Source: Micractinium sp. NFX-FRZ | Lineage: Eukaryota; Chlorophyta; Trebouxiophyceae; Chlorellales; Chlorellaceae | Length of the DNA: 64,000 nucleotides | Direction of reading: 5' to 3' | Assembly (NCBI GenBank): GCA_029339195.1 | Contig: JAPTJF010000332.1 | Location: forward strand, 1 to 64,000 | Shown: piece by piece, positions 21,801 to 34,100 of the stretch | Layout of the letters: every line of letters starts with the position of its first letter | Numbering within the stretch: the stretch's first letter is position 1 | Translations under genes and position numbers: made by a program | Notes under the pieces: model-generated | What the model saw: the letters and a program-made list of their open reading frames with translations, nothing else | What the model was told of the DNA's origin: nothing | Databases searched by the model: none

Positions 21801-24800
21801 GGTGCAGCCTCGCCCTCGTCCCTTGCTCTCCCCGGAACAAGCGCGACCCTGCCGATGCTGTGTGCGCATGCTGCCACCCCAGCTGCGCCAGTCTGCCCTG
21901 CCCCAGCTGTCCCAGGCTGCACTGCACCCTGCATGACGCGGCCATTCATGCCACATCACGCTACCTCACTCCGTGCCGTGCCGTGCTGTGCCATGCCGTG
22001 CTGTGCCCTGCAGGACGTGGCCATCTACGGCGCGCTGTGCGGCATGGCGGCGCTGGGGCGCTCTGAGCTCAGCACGCGCCTGCTGCACTCCCCCTCGTTC
22101 CGGGAGTTCCTGGAGATGGTGCCCGAGGTGCGTGCATGGCATGTGCGTGTGCATGTGCATGCTGTGTGTGTGTGTGCCCGTGCTTGCTGTGTGTGCGCGC
22201 GCATGTGTGTGTGTGTGTGTGTGTGTTCAGGATTGTTACAGTGCACGCCTGTGTGCTTCCGCTGCACATCATGACTGCACAGCAGCAGCTCGCATCGAGG
22301 ACGAGGTGTGCGCTGCTGTTCTCAAACAGTGCCTCCTGCACTCCCCCTTTCAGGCGCTGGTGCCCGGAGGCGCATTGTTGTGGTTGCTGTCACCCTTTCT
22401 CACGCAGCGCCCTTTCATCTCGCATCTGCCCGAATGATTGCTTCTGTCCCCCACCCATCCGGCCTCCTGTCACCATACTTCAAGCAGGTGCGGGAGGCGC
22501 TCCACGATTTCTACGCCTCCAACTACACCTCCTGCCTCAACCACTTGGACCGGCTCAGGTGGGTGCGTACGGGTGCCGGGCTGGGGTGGGGTTGGTCGTG
22601 TGTGGGAGGCAGGTAGAGTGCCCGCAAATGTGCAGGAGTGAGAGCAGGTGGACGCATTGCATTGGGGGGTCTCCAACTGCACCCACTGCCTGAACTGAAC
22701 CCACCACCTTGGCAGGCTCAGGTGGGTGGGGCACCCCCGGGGTTGGCCATGCGGTTTTGTGTGTGTGTGCAAGCGAGTGTGCATGTGAGGGCGGCCCTGC
22801 AGCCTGTGCCTGGCCTGCAAGTGCATGCGCATGTGGCACCACTGCACCTCCCCACCCACCTGCACCCCTGCCCCCTCGCTCTTTCCTTTCTACATGCAGT
22901 TGTATCTCGTCAGCATACACACCCATGCGGCAGTCGCATCCTATCACGGTTCCTCGACCCCGGTGCCTCCCTGCCTCCCCCACCTGCAGGCCCCAGCTGC
23001 TGCTGGACCCCCACCTGCACGACCACGTGGCGGCGCTGTACCAGGCGGTACGCAACAAGGCGCTCACGCAGTACGCCGCCCCCTTCTCCGCCCTGGGCCT
23101 CAACGGCATGGCCGCCTTCTTCAACACCACCGTCAGGTGCGGCGGGCGGGCGGGAGGGCGGGCAGGTCTTGGTTGAGGATGTAGCAGCAGTACTGGGAGC
23201 TTTCACAGCGGGAGGGCGGGCTACAAGGTCGAGGCAGCGCTGCTAACACCTCAAACATTCGTGACACCAGCGCATGGCAGGCGGGGGGAGCCTCCCACCC
23301 CGCCCTCCTCATGCGGACCTGCGCGCGGCCGACGCTCCAAAGTTGTACTGATCCACATTGTTGTGTTGCGCCTCTGCTGCAGCGGTCTGGAGAAGGAGCT
23401 GGCGGCGCTGATCAGCAGCAAGCAGATCCACGCACGCATCGACAGCCACGCAAAGGTGGGTGGGCGGGGAGGTGGGAAGCGCCTACACTGTGTGTGCAGG
23501 GGGAGCAGCGTGCAGCCTGGGAACGCGGGGGGGTGGAGCAGCGCAGGCAGGGTGGTGCGCGTGGAGGTGACGTGTGTGTGTGTCAGAGTGTGTGTCGGCG
23601 TCCTCCTGCTGCGCGCGCGGTCCAGCCTGCGTTTGGCAGTTGGCTGTGCGCATGCATGATGCATGCTTCCAGCAGCACCCCTGGCTTTCTCTCTCCTGCT
23701 TGCCAGCCTGCCAGCCAGCCTGCCTGCCTGCCTGCCCGGCTACCGCAGGGCTGATTGTCTGCTTGCTCGTCTCATTTATGATTTTGTTTTACGATCTGAT
23801 GCGCAGGTGCTGTATGCTCTCAAGCCGGACCAGCGCAGCGGCACCTACCAGCAGGCCATGCGTGCAGGTGGGCATGCTGGGGGTGTGTTGATAAATTGAT
23901 GCACCAAGTTGGTACACCAGTGACGGGGACTGTGGCTACAAGCACACTGCACGCTTGAACGTCCAGGGCCGCATTCACGGTATCCAGCGCATCCCGCCTG
24001 CCCGCCTGCCTGCTTGCCTGCCTGCCTGGCCGCCCGCCTTTCCAGCAAGTCCTGCCGAGCGCCGCCCGCCCGCCCCACCCCCGTCCCTCTCTAGCCTCAC
24101 GCCGCACATGATCCTTCATCCCACTTCTCTGTTTTCTACCTCTTTCTCAACAATCCCATTCCCCTCCCCTGCGTCCCTCCCCGCCCGCCCCCCCCCCCCC
24201 AGGGGAGGAGTACCTGCGCAACACGCGGGCCCTGCTCATCCGCGCCTCCCTCATGCAGCACGACCTCATCCAGGTGGGGTGCTGCCATGTATATGAAAGG
24301 TGCAGAAGTGGTGCACGTGTGCATGTGTGTGTGTGTGCAAGTGTAATGTGCTGCGCGTGTGTCTTGATTACGTCGCTTCCCTCATCCAGGGTGGGGACGC
24401 TGCCGTGGAAGGCTGAGGCCGGGGAATGCGGGCTGGGTGGATGGCGCGGGCAAATGGATGGCCACCGATGCCGCTTGTGCCGTCCTCTCTGCCCCGCTCG
24501 CCCCCCCATTCCGCGCCGTGCTGCCCTGTGTTCTTTCATTTCATCACTTCTCGGAATCAAAACGTGCAATGTTGGCACTGTGGTGGCGCCTCTGCAGAAG
24601 CCCAGCGGCGGCGGTGGCGGCGGCGGCGGCGGGCCAGACAGGCCTGACCGCGGGGAGGGCCCCCCCGGGCGGCACGGACGCCACAGGTGAGCGGTGCAGC
24701 CGCCTGGGCTGCTGCTGTTGTTGGTTTCGGTTCACCTGGTTCGGTTTTGCAGGGACAGCGGTTAGAGCGGTTTTTAGTTGGGCATAAGCCGTTGCCCTGA

Positions 24801-25045
24801 GCCGCCGCTGCCGATTCCCCTGGGCTGCCGCTGCCGCTCTTCCTGGGCTGTGACTACTGCTGCCCTGCTGGCCAGACCCCACACGCCTCTTGTTCCCCCA
24901 ACTGCCGTGCCGCTGTAGGGGCGACCGGCGCAGCGACCGCGAGCGGGAGCGTGGCGGCGGGGCTGGTCCCAGCGAGGAGCGGGGCGGCTTCATCGGCTCG
25001 ATGTGGGGCAAGTTTGGAGGGGGGCGGCTGGTGGACCGAGACTGA
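18840..25045 (+). CDS. CSN1: COP9 signalosome complex subunit 1 (CSN1), PCI-domain protein
   Basis: Seventeen exons (18840-18881, 19022-19144, 19515-19591, 19982-20040, 20437-20531, 20823-20898, 21083-21165, 21456-21551, 21675-21722, 22014-22127, 22488-22558, 22990-23136, 23383-23455, 23807-23867, 24203-24273, 24598-24686, 24919-25045) close in frame to 483 residues. Arabidopsis CSN1 has 441. Key blocks are YSGHAKIDRLLFAA, ELNVYKSNLIKESIRMG, GDFFYARGDL, RDYCSTGRHIIHMCL, SGLYCLEQGRYKQAALKF and DVAIYGALCGMAALGRSEL. The PCI part carries NKALTQYAAPFS, LEKELAALISSKQIHARID and VLYALKPDQR. The C-terminus is Gly/Arg/Asp-rich and ends FIGSMWGKFGGGRLVDRD. CSN removes NEDD8 from cullins and controls ubiquitin ligases. 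Several introns hold exon-edge copies. Confidence 0.95.
20345..20388 (+). repeat. Copy of CSN1 exon 5 head with its acceptor
   Basis: GTGCAG followed by AGCTCAACATGTACAAGAG repeats the true junction GTGCAG / AGCTGAATGTGTACAAGAG at 20437, exactly 92 bp upstream. The AG acceptor is intact, so this is a usable decoy 3' splice site. Confidence 0.75.
22142..22229. repeat. (TG)n-rich microsatellite in CSN1 intron 10
   Basis: A GT/TG-rich stretch follows directly after the exon 10 donor at 22128. It contains a pure TG run at 22206-22226. Confidence 0.7.
22329..22370 (+). repeat. Degenerate copy of CSN1 exon 10 tail
   Basis: CCTGCACTCCCCCTTT followed by CTGGTGCCCGGAGG repeats the true exon 10 end (CTGCACTCCCCCTCG, then ATGGTGCCCGAG/GTGCG), about 240 bp further into intron 10. 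Part of the middle is deleted and the donor is lost. Confidence 0.5.
22704..22735 (+). repeat. Copy of CSN1 exon 11 tail with its donor
   Basis: CACCTTGGCAGGCTCAG/GTGGGTG repeats the exon 11 end CACTTGGACCGGCTCAG/GTGGGTG at 22558. The donor is intact and lies 173 bp downstream of the real one. Confidence 0.65.
24370..24400 (+). repeat. Copy of CSN1 exon 15 tail
   Basis: CCCTCATCCAGGGTGGGGACGC repeats the true junction CCTCATCCAG/GTGGGGTGC at 24273, about 116 bp downstream. One inserted G precedes the GT. Confidence 0.55.
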
Positions 25046-26035
25046 GCTCTCTATGTGTGGATGCTGCGGCGGCGGTGCCGGTACAGTGATGTGCTGGCGA
25101 CGCAGCACCCATGATCAGGGTTGCAGCCGCGCCCCACACTGGGCGCCCAATTTGTCTTGCTTTGCTGCCTGCGCCTGTTCAGCTGGACGTGCTCACCCTC
25201 TCTTCTACACTGCACCTGAGGCACTCTGAGAGCTGCACATGCACACGCTTTCGCTCACAGAATCTGAAGAGAATGCGGATGTGTGGTGACGCCTTCGAGA
25301 GGGAATGCTCCTTCTGTGTGGCGGGGTGCGGTGGCGGTGCCTTGCCAGGGCCAAGGGTTACGCAAGGGTCAAGCAACGGTTTACTCTCCTGCCGTTTGCC
25401 CTCCACAAGCCCTGTTTAAAGGGTGTTTCAAGCTGAGCCGAGGTGCTGCGCCGAGATTTGGTTAGGAGGAGCCGCATTTGGTGGGCGCTGCACTGTGGGC
25501 CGGCGACGCTGCGCGCTGGGCGGCGCTGTGCCTTTGGCGCGCCAAGCCGGCGTGGAACGTCAGCCAGAGTGCGTATTCCACTGTTACGACATCTTGCCCA
25601 ACTGTTTCTTGCTGTCAAGAAGACCTAGTAACCTAGCCGCGCCGTTTTGTGAGACAGCTCGCCCCGCTCAGCTCCACGCCAGAGGCGCTCGACCAGCGCG
25701 AGGCGGAGGCCGTCGATCCAACGCCAGAGCGTCTGCGGCCGGGGTTCCTGGCAGCAGCCCTGCCGGTGTACTTGTCACGCCCGTCGCGCCGCCAGCTGCG
25801 CTGACGCCAGGCTGACGCCGACGCCGGTGGCAGCGCGCGCAGAGGGCAGCCCCGCTGGTGAGTCGTCTTTAGTGCAGCCAGGCCTCTCACTGTGCAAGTG
25901 GAGACACATGAGCATGTTTGTGTGCAAACTGTCGCTCCTATGATCCTACCGTGCCTTTGACGCCCCCGCCTGCCCTCTTCAGGCCGCCGCAGCAGGGGCG
26001 GCGCCCTGGCCGCCCTGCTGGCAGGCACTGCTCTC
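25046..26035. other. Gene-free stretch between CSN1 and the ubiquitin-like gene
   Basis: This should contain the CSN1 3' untranslated region and the promoter and 5' leader of the next gene. A possible leader intron is GTGAGT at 25858 to CTTCAG at 25982. It would join an open frame from 25653 to the next coding exon, but that frame has no ATG, so I kept it out of the CDS. No TGTAA signal was noticed. Confidence 0.4.
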
Positions 26036-27630
26036 ATGCCAGAGCCTGGCCCCCCCTCGGCGGGCGGTGCAGCCAGCTGGGCTGCCCGCTACCTCCCTGC
26101 CGCCCTGAGCCGCCGATCGGGGGGCCGTGGTGCCGAGGCCAGCATCGCCGCACAGCCTGGCAGCAAGCCGGAGCGGGTGCTGGTGCCTGTGCAGTTGCTC
26201 TCTGGTGAAGAGGCAGTGCTGGAGTGCACGGCAGATAGCAGCCTGGGACAGTTGCAACAGGACTGTGAGCAGGCGGCGGGCGTGCCAGCGGCACTGCAGA
26301 GCCTGGTCGTCCAAGGTTGGCGGGCGGGGCGGCTGGGGTTGGTTTGCCTCTGCGTCTGCCTGGCCCGTTGCCGCTGCCCGCTGCCACACGGTCGAGCGTC
26401 CGCCCGCTGGCGCATGGTCGAGCGTCCGCCCGCTGCTGCGTGGTTGATCGCTTGCCCACTGCCACATGGTCAGGCACCCACCCTCCGACCTGCATCCCGC
26501 GCCATCCTCGCCTGCCCTTCTTGACCCCTCCCATCACCCACCCTTTGCGTCGCCCTTTCGACCACCATGCCGTGCAGAGGAGCCGCTACAGCCGGGCCTG
26601 CGTTCGCTAGGAAGCTCGCTGGGCAGCCAGCACCACCTGCGCCGACAGCTAGAGGACTGGTCAACCTTTCTCTTGCTGCCAGAAGGCCTGCGCCGGGAGC
26701 TGAGGGGGCAGGGGCTGGCCAGCTGGCTGAGGCGGCACGTGTGGGAGCCGCTGCAGGGGCCGCGCCAGGCGCCGTCGGGCACAGCGTGGGTGAGCTTGGC
26801 TGGCTGGCCGGCTGCTGACGCCGCATTGCTGCCGCTGCTCAAGGGCAATGGCACCGCTAGGGCATCCCCTTCCTCCAGCCCCACAGCAGGCAGCAGGGGC
26901 TTTTCCTCCGCGTCTGGGCTGGGTTGTTGGGCAGGAGCAGGCTTGCTCCTGTCCATGACCCCCCATTGCCCTGCCCACTGCCTGGCATGCATTGTGTGAG
27001 CCTCTGTCCCCCTGCCTCCCTGCCTTCCTGCCACTGCTGCCACCCACTCAGGTGCTGGTGGCGTTCCTGGACGGCAGGAGGCGCCACATCCTGCTTCACA
27101 GCGCCACAACACTGCAGCAGCTGCGGCGGGAGGTGGCAGAGCACACGGGCCTGCCGCCCGGGCAGCAGCGCCTCGTGGTGGTGCAAGAGCGGGAGCCGGG
27201 CTGGGCGGCACGCACGCTGCGCACGCTGCTCAGCCTGCTGATCCTGCTGGCCACCTGGCTGGTGGCGGCTGCGCGCTGGGCGCTGGGGCTGCCGCCCGCG
27301 AGCGAGGTGCGCCTGAGGCTGCAGACGGAGAGCGGGCGGGAGGTGGAGCTAGCGCTGAGCCCCGACACCACCCTGCGAGAAATGCAACAGCTGGTGTGGG
27401 AGCAGCACGGAGAGCAGCTCAGCTTGGGGCAGCACCTGTCCCTCACACGCAGCCCCAGCCCGAGCCCCAGCAGAAGCCCCAGCAGGAGCAGCAGGTGGGC
27501 CGGCAGCTTGGGGCGCGCTTGGAGCAGGGGCGGCGGCGCAGGCGGCGAGGGGGGAACCCCTGGGGATGACGGCGGGGTTGAGACCGCAGGCACCAGCAGC
27601 AGCCCCGCCAAGCGGCAGCTGCACCTCTGA
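26036..27630 (+). CDS. Membrane protein with three ubiquitin-like segments, not recognised
   Basis: Three exons (26036-26315, 26578-26789, 27052-27630) join in frame to 356 residues. An Ala/Arg/Ser-rich head (WAARYLPAALSRRSGGRG) could be an organelle transit peptide. Three segments have the beta-grasp pattern with an extended strand, a thrEonine/leucine-rich helix start and a return strand: RVLVPVQLLSGEEAVLECTA, VLVAFLDGRRRHILLHSATT and EVRLRLQTESGREVELALSP. The last two are followed by LQQLRREVAEHTGLPPGQQR and LREMQQLVWEQHGEQL. A single hydrophobic helix (LLSLLILLATWLVAAARWAL) lies between segments two and three. The tail is Ser/Pro/Arg repeats. There is no C-terminal Gly-Gly, so conjugation is unlikely. 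The first segment is interrupted after LQSLVVQ by an intron. The true N-terminus may lie further upstream. Confidence 0.65.
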
Positions 27631-28179
27631 CCATTTTCACTGCACATATATGTACACAGCGTTGTAGAATTGATTGCATTTCACACAGCTACGCACCCTT
27701 TGCTTTGTGCACAGTTTGTAGCAACAACGAGCAAGCCTGTGGCGCCGCTCACTCGATCTGTATTCCCCTCTTTTGTGGCATGTCCTGCTCCTTGGCTTTG
27801 TCGATCTGTACAGTTATCCCTTGCTCGACCTCCAAGCAATGATTTGATATAGATGTAACCTGTCATATGGTGTGATGCCTGCTTGCTATCTGCTGTGCCA
27901 ATCCGGAGCCGGGCCTGGCTTGAAGGCAGCGGCGAAGCAATGCACCATCGGCGCCAGCAGGGCGCCGCCGAGCTACATATCTCCCTCGCTCTCCCTGTAT
28001 CGCACGCACCCCCGCTGCACCTGTAAAGCTTGCTTCTGAGCGCCCGTATCGGCCGAGGCCTCCTGTGCGGTGGCTTCAGAAGGGCGTCGGCCGCAGCCTC
28101 GGGACGAACTTGCGCGCATTTGATCGTGTCCTGCAGCATCATTGTTGCTGCTAGGGCGAGCGGATGTGAGCGGAGCGCA
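27631..28179. promoter_or_regulatory. Intergenic region before the SAMHD1-like gene
   Basis: This region is less GC-rich than its surroundings (27640-27880). It contains a TGTAA signal for the upstream gene and, presumably, the SAMHD1-like promoter. No other gene is visible. Confidence 0.5.
27854..27858 (+). terminator. TGTAA poly(A) signal of the ubiquitin-like gene
   Basis: TGTAA lies 224 bp after the stop at 27630, inside an AT-richer stretch. This is the usual layout of a green algal 3' end. Confidence 0.55.
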
Positions 28180-31100
28180 ATGGACAGTAAAATGAAGGTG
28201 TTAAGAGACAACGCCATACAGGGTGCGGTGGGCTGGTTCGTTGAGCTCAGCACTAGCGCTGCGGCATTTATAGATCGGGGCAGAGCTTAAACTGCTTGCG
28301 GTCACCGCCACCCTCTGCGCCGCCGGCGCCAGCGCCTGCCCCCGCGGCCCCCCATCTGCTGCGCCCGACTGACGCTGAGGGCTATGTCCGAGGCTGCGCC
28401 GCCTTATCACCGGCGGCTTACTGCACCTGCTTCACCACCTCCCACACAGGCGACTATGTGCGCCTCTCGGCTGTGGCGATTTCCATTGTTGACACCCCCA
28501 TCTTCCAGCGCCTGCGCTACCTGAAGCAGCTGGGCATGACAGGTGTGAGGCGAGCTGGGCATGACAGGTGGCTGCCAAGCGTGCCGCTGCCACTCAACAG
28601 ACTGCCGCCTGCGCGCTGCTGTCACAATGCGTTGCAATTCTTCCGCCGCTGAGCGTCGCCCCACAAGCTGCGCGGCTGCTGCGCCCTCTGCTGCGCACCT
28701 GACCGTCCTGTGCGCCCCTTCACCCCTCTTTGCCACCGCCTGCTGGATCTGTCTTGGCACCTGCAGAGTTTGTTTATCCTGGTGAGCTGTGATGCTAGGA
28801 CATGGTGCCAGGGCAGCTCAGTGACAGTGGAAGAGCTTCAGGAAAGCAGAGGACAGCAGCTGGACAGCGGTTGACACCTGGCACAGATTTTGACAGCTGT
28901 CGGCTACCCTGCCAGCGCTCACCCTGCCTGCCGCCCGCCGCCTGCCTGCAACCACCCATTCCCGCCCACACCCCTCTGCATCCGAGGTGCAGGCGCAACA
29001 CACACCCGCTTTGCCCATTCCCTCGGCGTGGCCCACCGTGCGCGCGAGTTTGCGCAGCGGCTCAAGGAGCGGCAGCCGGAGCTGACGCTGAGCGGCAGCG
29101 ACCTGACGGTGCTTGAGGTGGCAGGTGAGCAGGGCAGCGGGGCGCTGCATTAAGCTTAGCATGCCGCTCCTTAGAGAGGGTGCTTGGTTGCTGCTGTCGC
29201 AGGTGCCGTAGAGGGGCGCTGCCTTGTCTCTCTCTCACGGCTTGGCTGTGTAGACACGGCGCCTGGTCGCTGCACTGCTGCACTGTTCCCTGGCTGGCGG
29301 TGGCATGTGTGTGGCAGTCGGAGCGCTCGCGGACCCTCCATCTCCCTGCCGGTATGGCGACTCTTGGCCAGGAAGGCAGCTTGGCCTCCACAGTTGTATG
29401 ATCATTCACCGGCCCAGCTGTCTCGCTGCCTGCCGTCACGGCATGCAGGCCTGTGCCACGATCTGGGCCACGGGCCCTACTCCCACTCCTTTCAAACAGA
29501 GCTGGTGCCCAAGCTGCTGCCACCTGGCGAACAGTGGTGCGCACCTGCTGCCGCCAGGCGCTGCTGGCCGTGTGATAAAACAACAGCGGTTGTTGCCTGT
29601 GTTGTGGTGCCCACTGTGCACCCTGCCCTGCCCTTGCACGCCTTGCATGCTGTGCAGCCAGCGGTGAGGTCCCGCCTGCCAGCTGCCTTATGGCGAGGCC
29701 TCATCACTCTCCTCAATATATCTTCGGTAACATGCTCCCCTTGCCTTGCCATATGTGCACCAGTGCGCAGGCAGCACGCGCACATGTCCCGCCTGCTCTG
29801 CGCCCAAACCTGCTCCGCAACTGGTACTGAGCCCTCCCCCTCTGGTGTGTACCATGCAGGGAGCACGAGCACATGTCCTGCCTGCTCTTCGACCACATCT
29901 GCGCCCACTACCACATTGACCTCACGCCCGATGAGCAGCAGCGCGTCAAGGACTTGATACAGGGCGACCGCGAGGCGGCGCAGGTGAGGTGGCGGGCGGG
30001 ACGGCAGGGGGAAGGAATGGCGTTGGTGGGGTGCGGGTGCGGGGAGAGGCGGGGGCGCTCGAGGGAAAGGCAGCAAAACCTGGGAGGCAGAGGTCCCACC
30101 GGAGGAGACGAGAGGGAGAGATGAAAGCACCGTCCCACCACAGGGACTTGTGCAATGAATCCATGTATGCTGCAGGCCGACTGGTCTGGCCGGGAGTGGC
30201 ACTTTGATGTGGTTGCAAACAAGCGCAACGGTGCGTGGGCCCTGTGAGGGGGACGGGGAGGTGGGTGGAAGGGATGTACCAGGCCATGCGGCAGCTTGTG
30301 ATCGGCCCGCAGCAGCAGGAGGACCGCGGGGGTTCTTTTTGCACTGGTACTATGTGCTTGGCTTGCTTGCGCATTTGCTGTACTGAGCAGAGTGCGGTTT
30401 CATCAATGAAATCACACACACACGCGCACACAAAAACAAAGAACGCTTCCTGCAGGGCTGGACGTGGACAAGCTGGACTACTTGAAGCGGGACAACGCGG
30501 CCTGCGGGGAGCTCACCACCTCGGAGTTCTCCAGCCTGTATGAGAACATGCGGGTGCGTGGGCGGGTGGCGGGCACCCACCCTGGGCTGGGCGGAGGCAC
30601 GCTGTGAGGGAAGGGCCTGCAAAGGCACATAACTAACCATTGCATTGTAGCGGCTTGGTTGCCCAGGTTGATGGATGGGTGGGTGGGCGGGTGGGTGGGC
30701 GCCTATGGAGACAAAGTGGCCCCCCGTCTCCCCTTCCTCCTGACCTCGTCAACAGCAAGGCGTGCATCCATCGAACCCACCGAGTCATCCTGTGCAGGTG
30801 ATTCGACGGCGAGGTGTGCTTGCGCTCACTCACAACCAAACCACCCCAACCCACATACACCCCTGTCCCGTGCAGGTGATCAGCGGCGAGGTGTGCTTCC
30901 GCTCGCTCACAAGCAAAGCACATCACCCCAAACCAACTGTTGCCCTGTGCAGGTGATCAACGGCGAGGTGTGCTTCCGCTCCAGCGTCCGGAGCGCGGTG
31001 CAGGAGGTCTACTCGGCGCGGGCAAAGATGTGAGGGTGGTGCAGCGTGGTGAAGGCAGAGTGTCGAGGCTGGGTGCGGGAGGTGCTGCTTGTGCTGGGCG

Positions 31101-34100
31101 GGGGAGGGGAGAGGCAGGGGGCTGGGGTGCACACCCACTGCTGGCAGTTGGCTTTGGATTGGCTGCCACTGTGCGACGCCCGCCCTGGCGCTCTTGCCAT
31201 CCTCCTCCGGGGACCAATTGCAAGCCCCCTTGGGTGGGCGTACTGCCCAGCAGGCCCGGGTGCTGCAGAGTAGCTCGGGGCGCCAGCACCCTGAGCACAG
31301 TGCCCCAGCCCCGGCAAACCTGCAGCAACTGTGTTTGCTCCTCACCGCTGGCTGTCCACTCCACCCCCACGTGCAGGCACGAGTTTGTCTACACGCACCC
31401 TGTGTGCAAAGCGGGTGGGTGTGGAGGGCTGGGGCCACATGCGGGCGCCGAGGGGAGTCGCCAGCACAGCGCTGCACGGGCGGGGCACCACAAGCAGCTG
31501 CTCTATCTCTTCTCCCTCAAGCTCCCCCTCAAGCTCCCCTGGCTTGAGCGCCTCCCCTTGTCTCCCCTCCTTCCCACAGTCGAGTACATGGTGATTGAGG
31601 CGATGCTGCTGGTGGCACAGGAGCTAGGAATCCTGGGTGGGTGGGCGGGTGGGCGCCGGCCCTGTGCAGGGTTGTGCAGCGCGGGTGCCTGCTGCACTTC
31701 CAGAGTGGAGGCGGGCAGGTTGGGTGCAGGCAGGCGGACCCAGAAAGACATGCTGTTTGGTTTGACCGAGGTTGTCTTTTTCCAAACATTTGTATTGTCT
31801 CAGTGCCCTTGCCAATGAACCCGCCTGCAGAGGCTCTGCGGGACCCGGAGCGCTTTGCGCTTCTAGACGATACAATCGTGCGCGACATAGAGCGGTCGCC
31901 CAGCCAGGTAAGCGGGTGGGTTGGTGGGTTGGGGCTGCTTGTTTGGCAGCCCGATTCAAAGGGGGTCGGGCGTGCGACCGGCGGGGGCAGCGCTCTGCAC
32001 ATGCATAGTTGAGCTGGAAGGCATAGCGGCAGCTTAGCAACAAGGGGAGGGCTGTGGTGAGCCAATTGGGCAGAGGGCAGCGCGGCTGCCCCACCTGTGC
32101 TGCGCCGGGTGCCTGCTGGCCAGTGCCAAGGCGCCGGCGATACACACTCCCCTGCTCCTGGGTTGGCAATGCGTGCAGACGCCTGGCATGCGTGCGGCCC
32201 AGGAGCTGCTGCGGAGGCTGCGGCACCGAGACATTTACAAGCATGTGGGCTCAGTGGACGTGCCGCATGTGAGTTGAGGGCAGGATTCAGACGTCTGCAG
32301 AGTCAGGTGGTTGGTTAGCACACATGGGCTTGGTTACCACACTTGGGCGTGGTTAGCATGTGTGTGCTAACCACGCCCATGTGTGCTAACCACGCCCAAG
32401 TGTGGTAACCACGCCCATGTGCGCACACGTGGGACATGTACATGCAAGACTGCTGGGCGGTACGCCCTCGTGCTCGGTAGATAAATGCACATGTATCTAC
32501 ATCTGTGTTCCGCACTTGCGTGGATGAAGGGAGACGCAGCAAAGGGGCAAGGATGAGAAGGTCTCACGTCCAGCGCCTGGGCAGGCAGGGAGCGGCAGAT
32601 CGCACGCAGGTGGCAAGGATGGCCGGGGCGCCGCAGCCTCCCAGGCCTGTTGTGGAGTGCTGCCCCTCCGCCCTTCCTGCCCACCGTCTGCCTGCACCTG
32701 CGCCTACCAGCTTCACCCTGGCTGCCCTGTGCCGCCCTGTGGTACTGCAGAGCCAAGTGACCACCTTCCCCAAGGCGACAGCTGAGCAGGTGCTGGAGCA
32801 CCAGGTGCGTGGGTGGCGAGTCGCCAATGCCATGGCTGTGTGTGTTCTTGCTCTCACATGGCTTGATGCTGCGGCAGGCTGCGACCCCCAAGCAGCAGAG
32901 GCACCCTGCCACAGCATGCACCCTGCTTCTGGAGCCAGCCTCTGCGGTGGTGGCATGTCACTCAGGCACACGTGTCGCATGCATGCCCACTCGGTTGCGC
33001 ACCTTACTGCCGCCGCCCGCCCGTACCTGACATGGCCATTTGCTCACACATGCGCACACACACCCAACGTGCGCCCTGCCAGCCTGTGCTGCCTGCCCGC
33101 AGGACCCGCCTACCAGCGGGGTGCGGCTAGACCCGTTGGATGTGCGGGTGCACAACCTGAAGATCGACTTCACAGCGCACGATGGCAGCCCCCTGAAGCA
33201 TGTGGTGTGTGACTGGCTGCTCATGCTGTCCACTCAGCCTGTGCCGCCTGCTGTCATGCTTGCTGTGCACGCTGTGGCCTGCATGCCATGTGCAGCAGCG
33301 GCGTCGGCATGCTCCAGCGCTCCATTAGGTGTGGCTCACCCGCACACCGTCTCTGCAACTGACTAGGCGCACGTTTCTCTGTTGCCTCGGGACGGTCTGT
33401 GCAGGGCATGTATGTGAATGACGACGACGAGTCCTGCATACCCCCCACCGAGGTGCCCTTCAGCCCGGGCACCTTTATCACCCGGCAGGCAAGGCCCATT
33501 AGAGAGAGTTGGGGTGGGGTGGGTTAGGTGCAAGCTTGGCATGGGAGGGAAGACTGGGGTGCCACGTTGACATCGTGTCATCTTTGCGTCGCATCCTTCT
33601 CCCACGGCGTGCACCATCACACTCTGCCTCGCCCCCGGCGCAACCCAGCTCATCTTGTGTTCGTCCCAGTTTATCAAGAAGGTGTCCTGCTGTTCCCTTC
33701 CTGCCGCTGCTGCTGCTCCCACCAGGTGCGCATCCACCTGGCGAGGCTGTGCGACAGCCCGCAGGAGAAGCGGCAGTACCAGAAGGCGGTACAGGTGGGG
33801 CGGCAGCCTTGCTGCACAATGTGCGGTCTGTGGGGGTACGCAAGAGAAGCGGCGGTGCCAAAGGCTGTACAGGCATCTGCCGTGCTGGCTGCCTGCCTGT
33901 TTTGCCTCTCGCACGCCCTGCCCGCTGCGCTCGCCTGCATGCCGGCTGTGGCCTGCATTTGCTCTTGCCCACCCCCGACACACATGCAACACCTACACCA
34001 GCGCCCGTGCACAAGTGCCCACACCTGATTTACCAATGTGCAGGTGGCCTTTGCCAACTGGTGCCAGCACGCGCTCAAGGCGGCGCTGGTTGTGAGCCCA

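Noticed and set aside
25423..25857. Upstream coding exon for the ubiquitin-like gene
   Set aside because: The frame that joins the next exon in phase has a stop at 25650 and no ATG after it, so the start at 26036 was kept.
33670..33725. Exon reading FIKKVSC in the SAMHD1-like gene
   Set aside because: It starts after CCCAG but would place Ser/Ala/Cys-rich sequence before VRIHLARLC, where the human protein has continuous QLIRVYCKK. Skipping it with a GC donor fits better.
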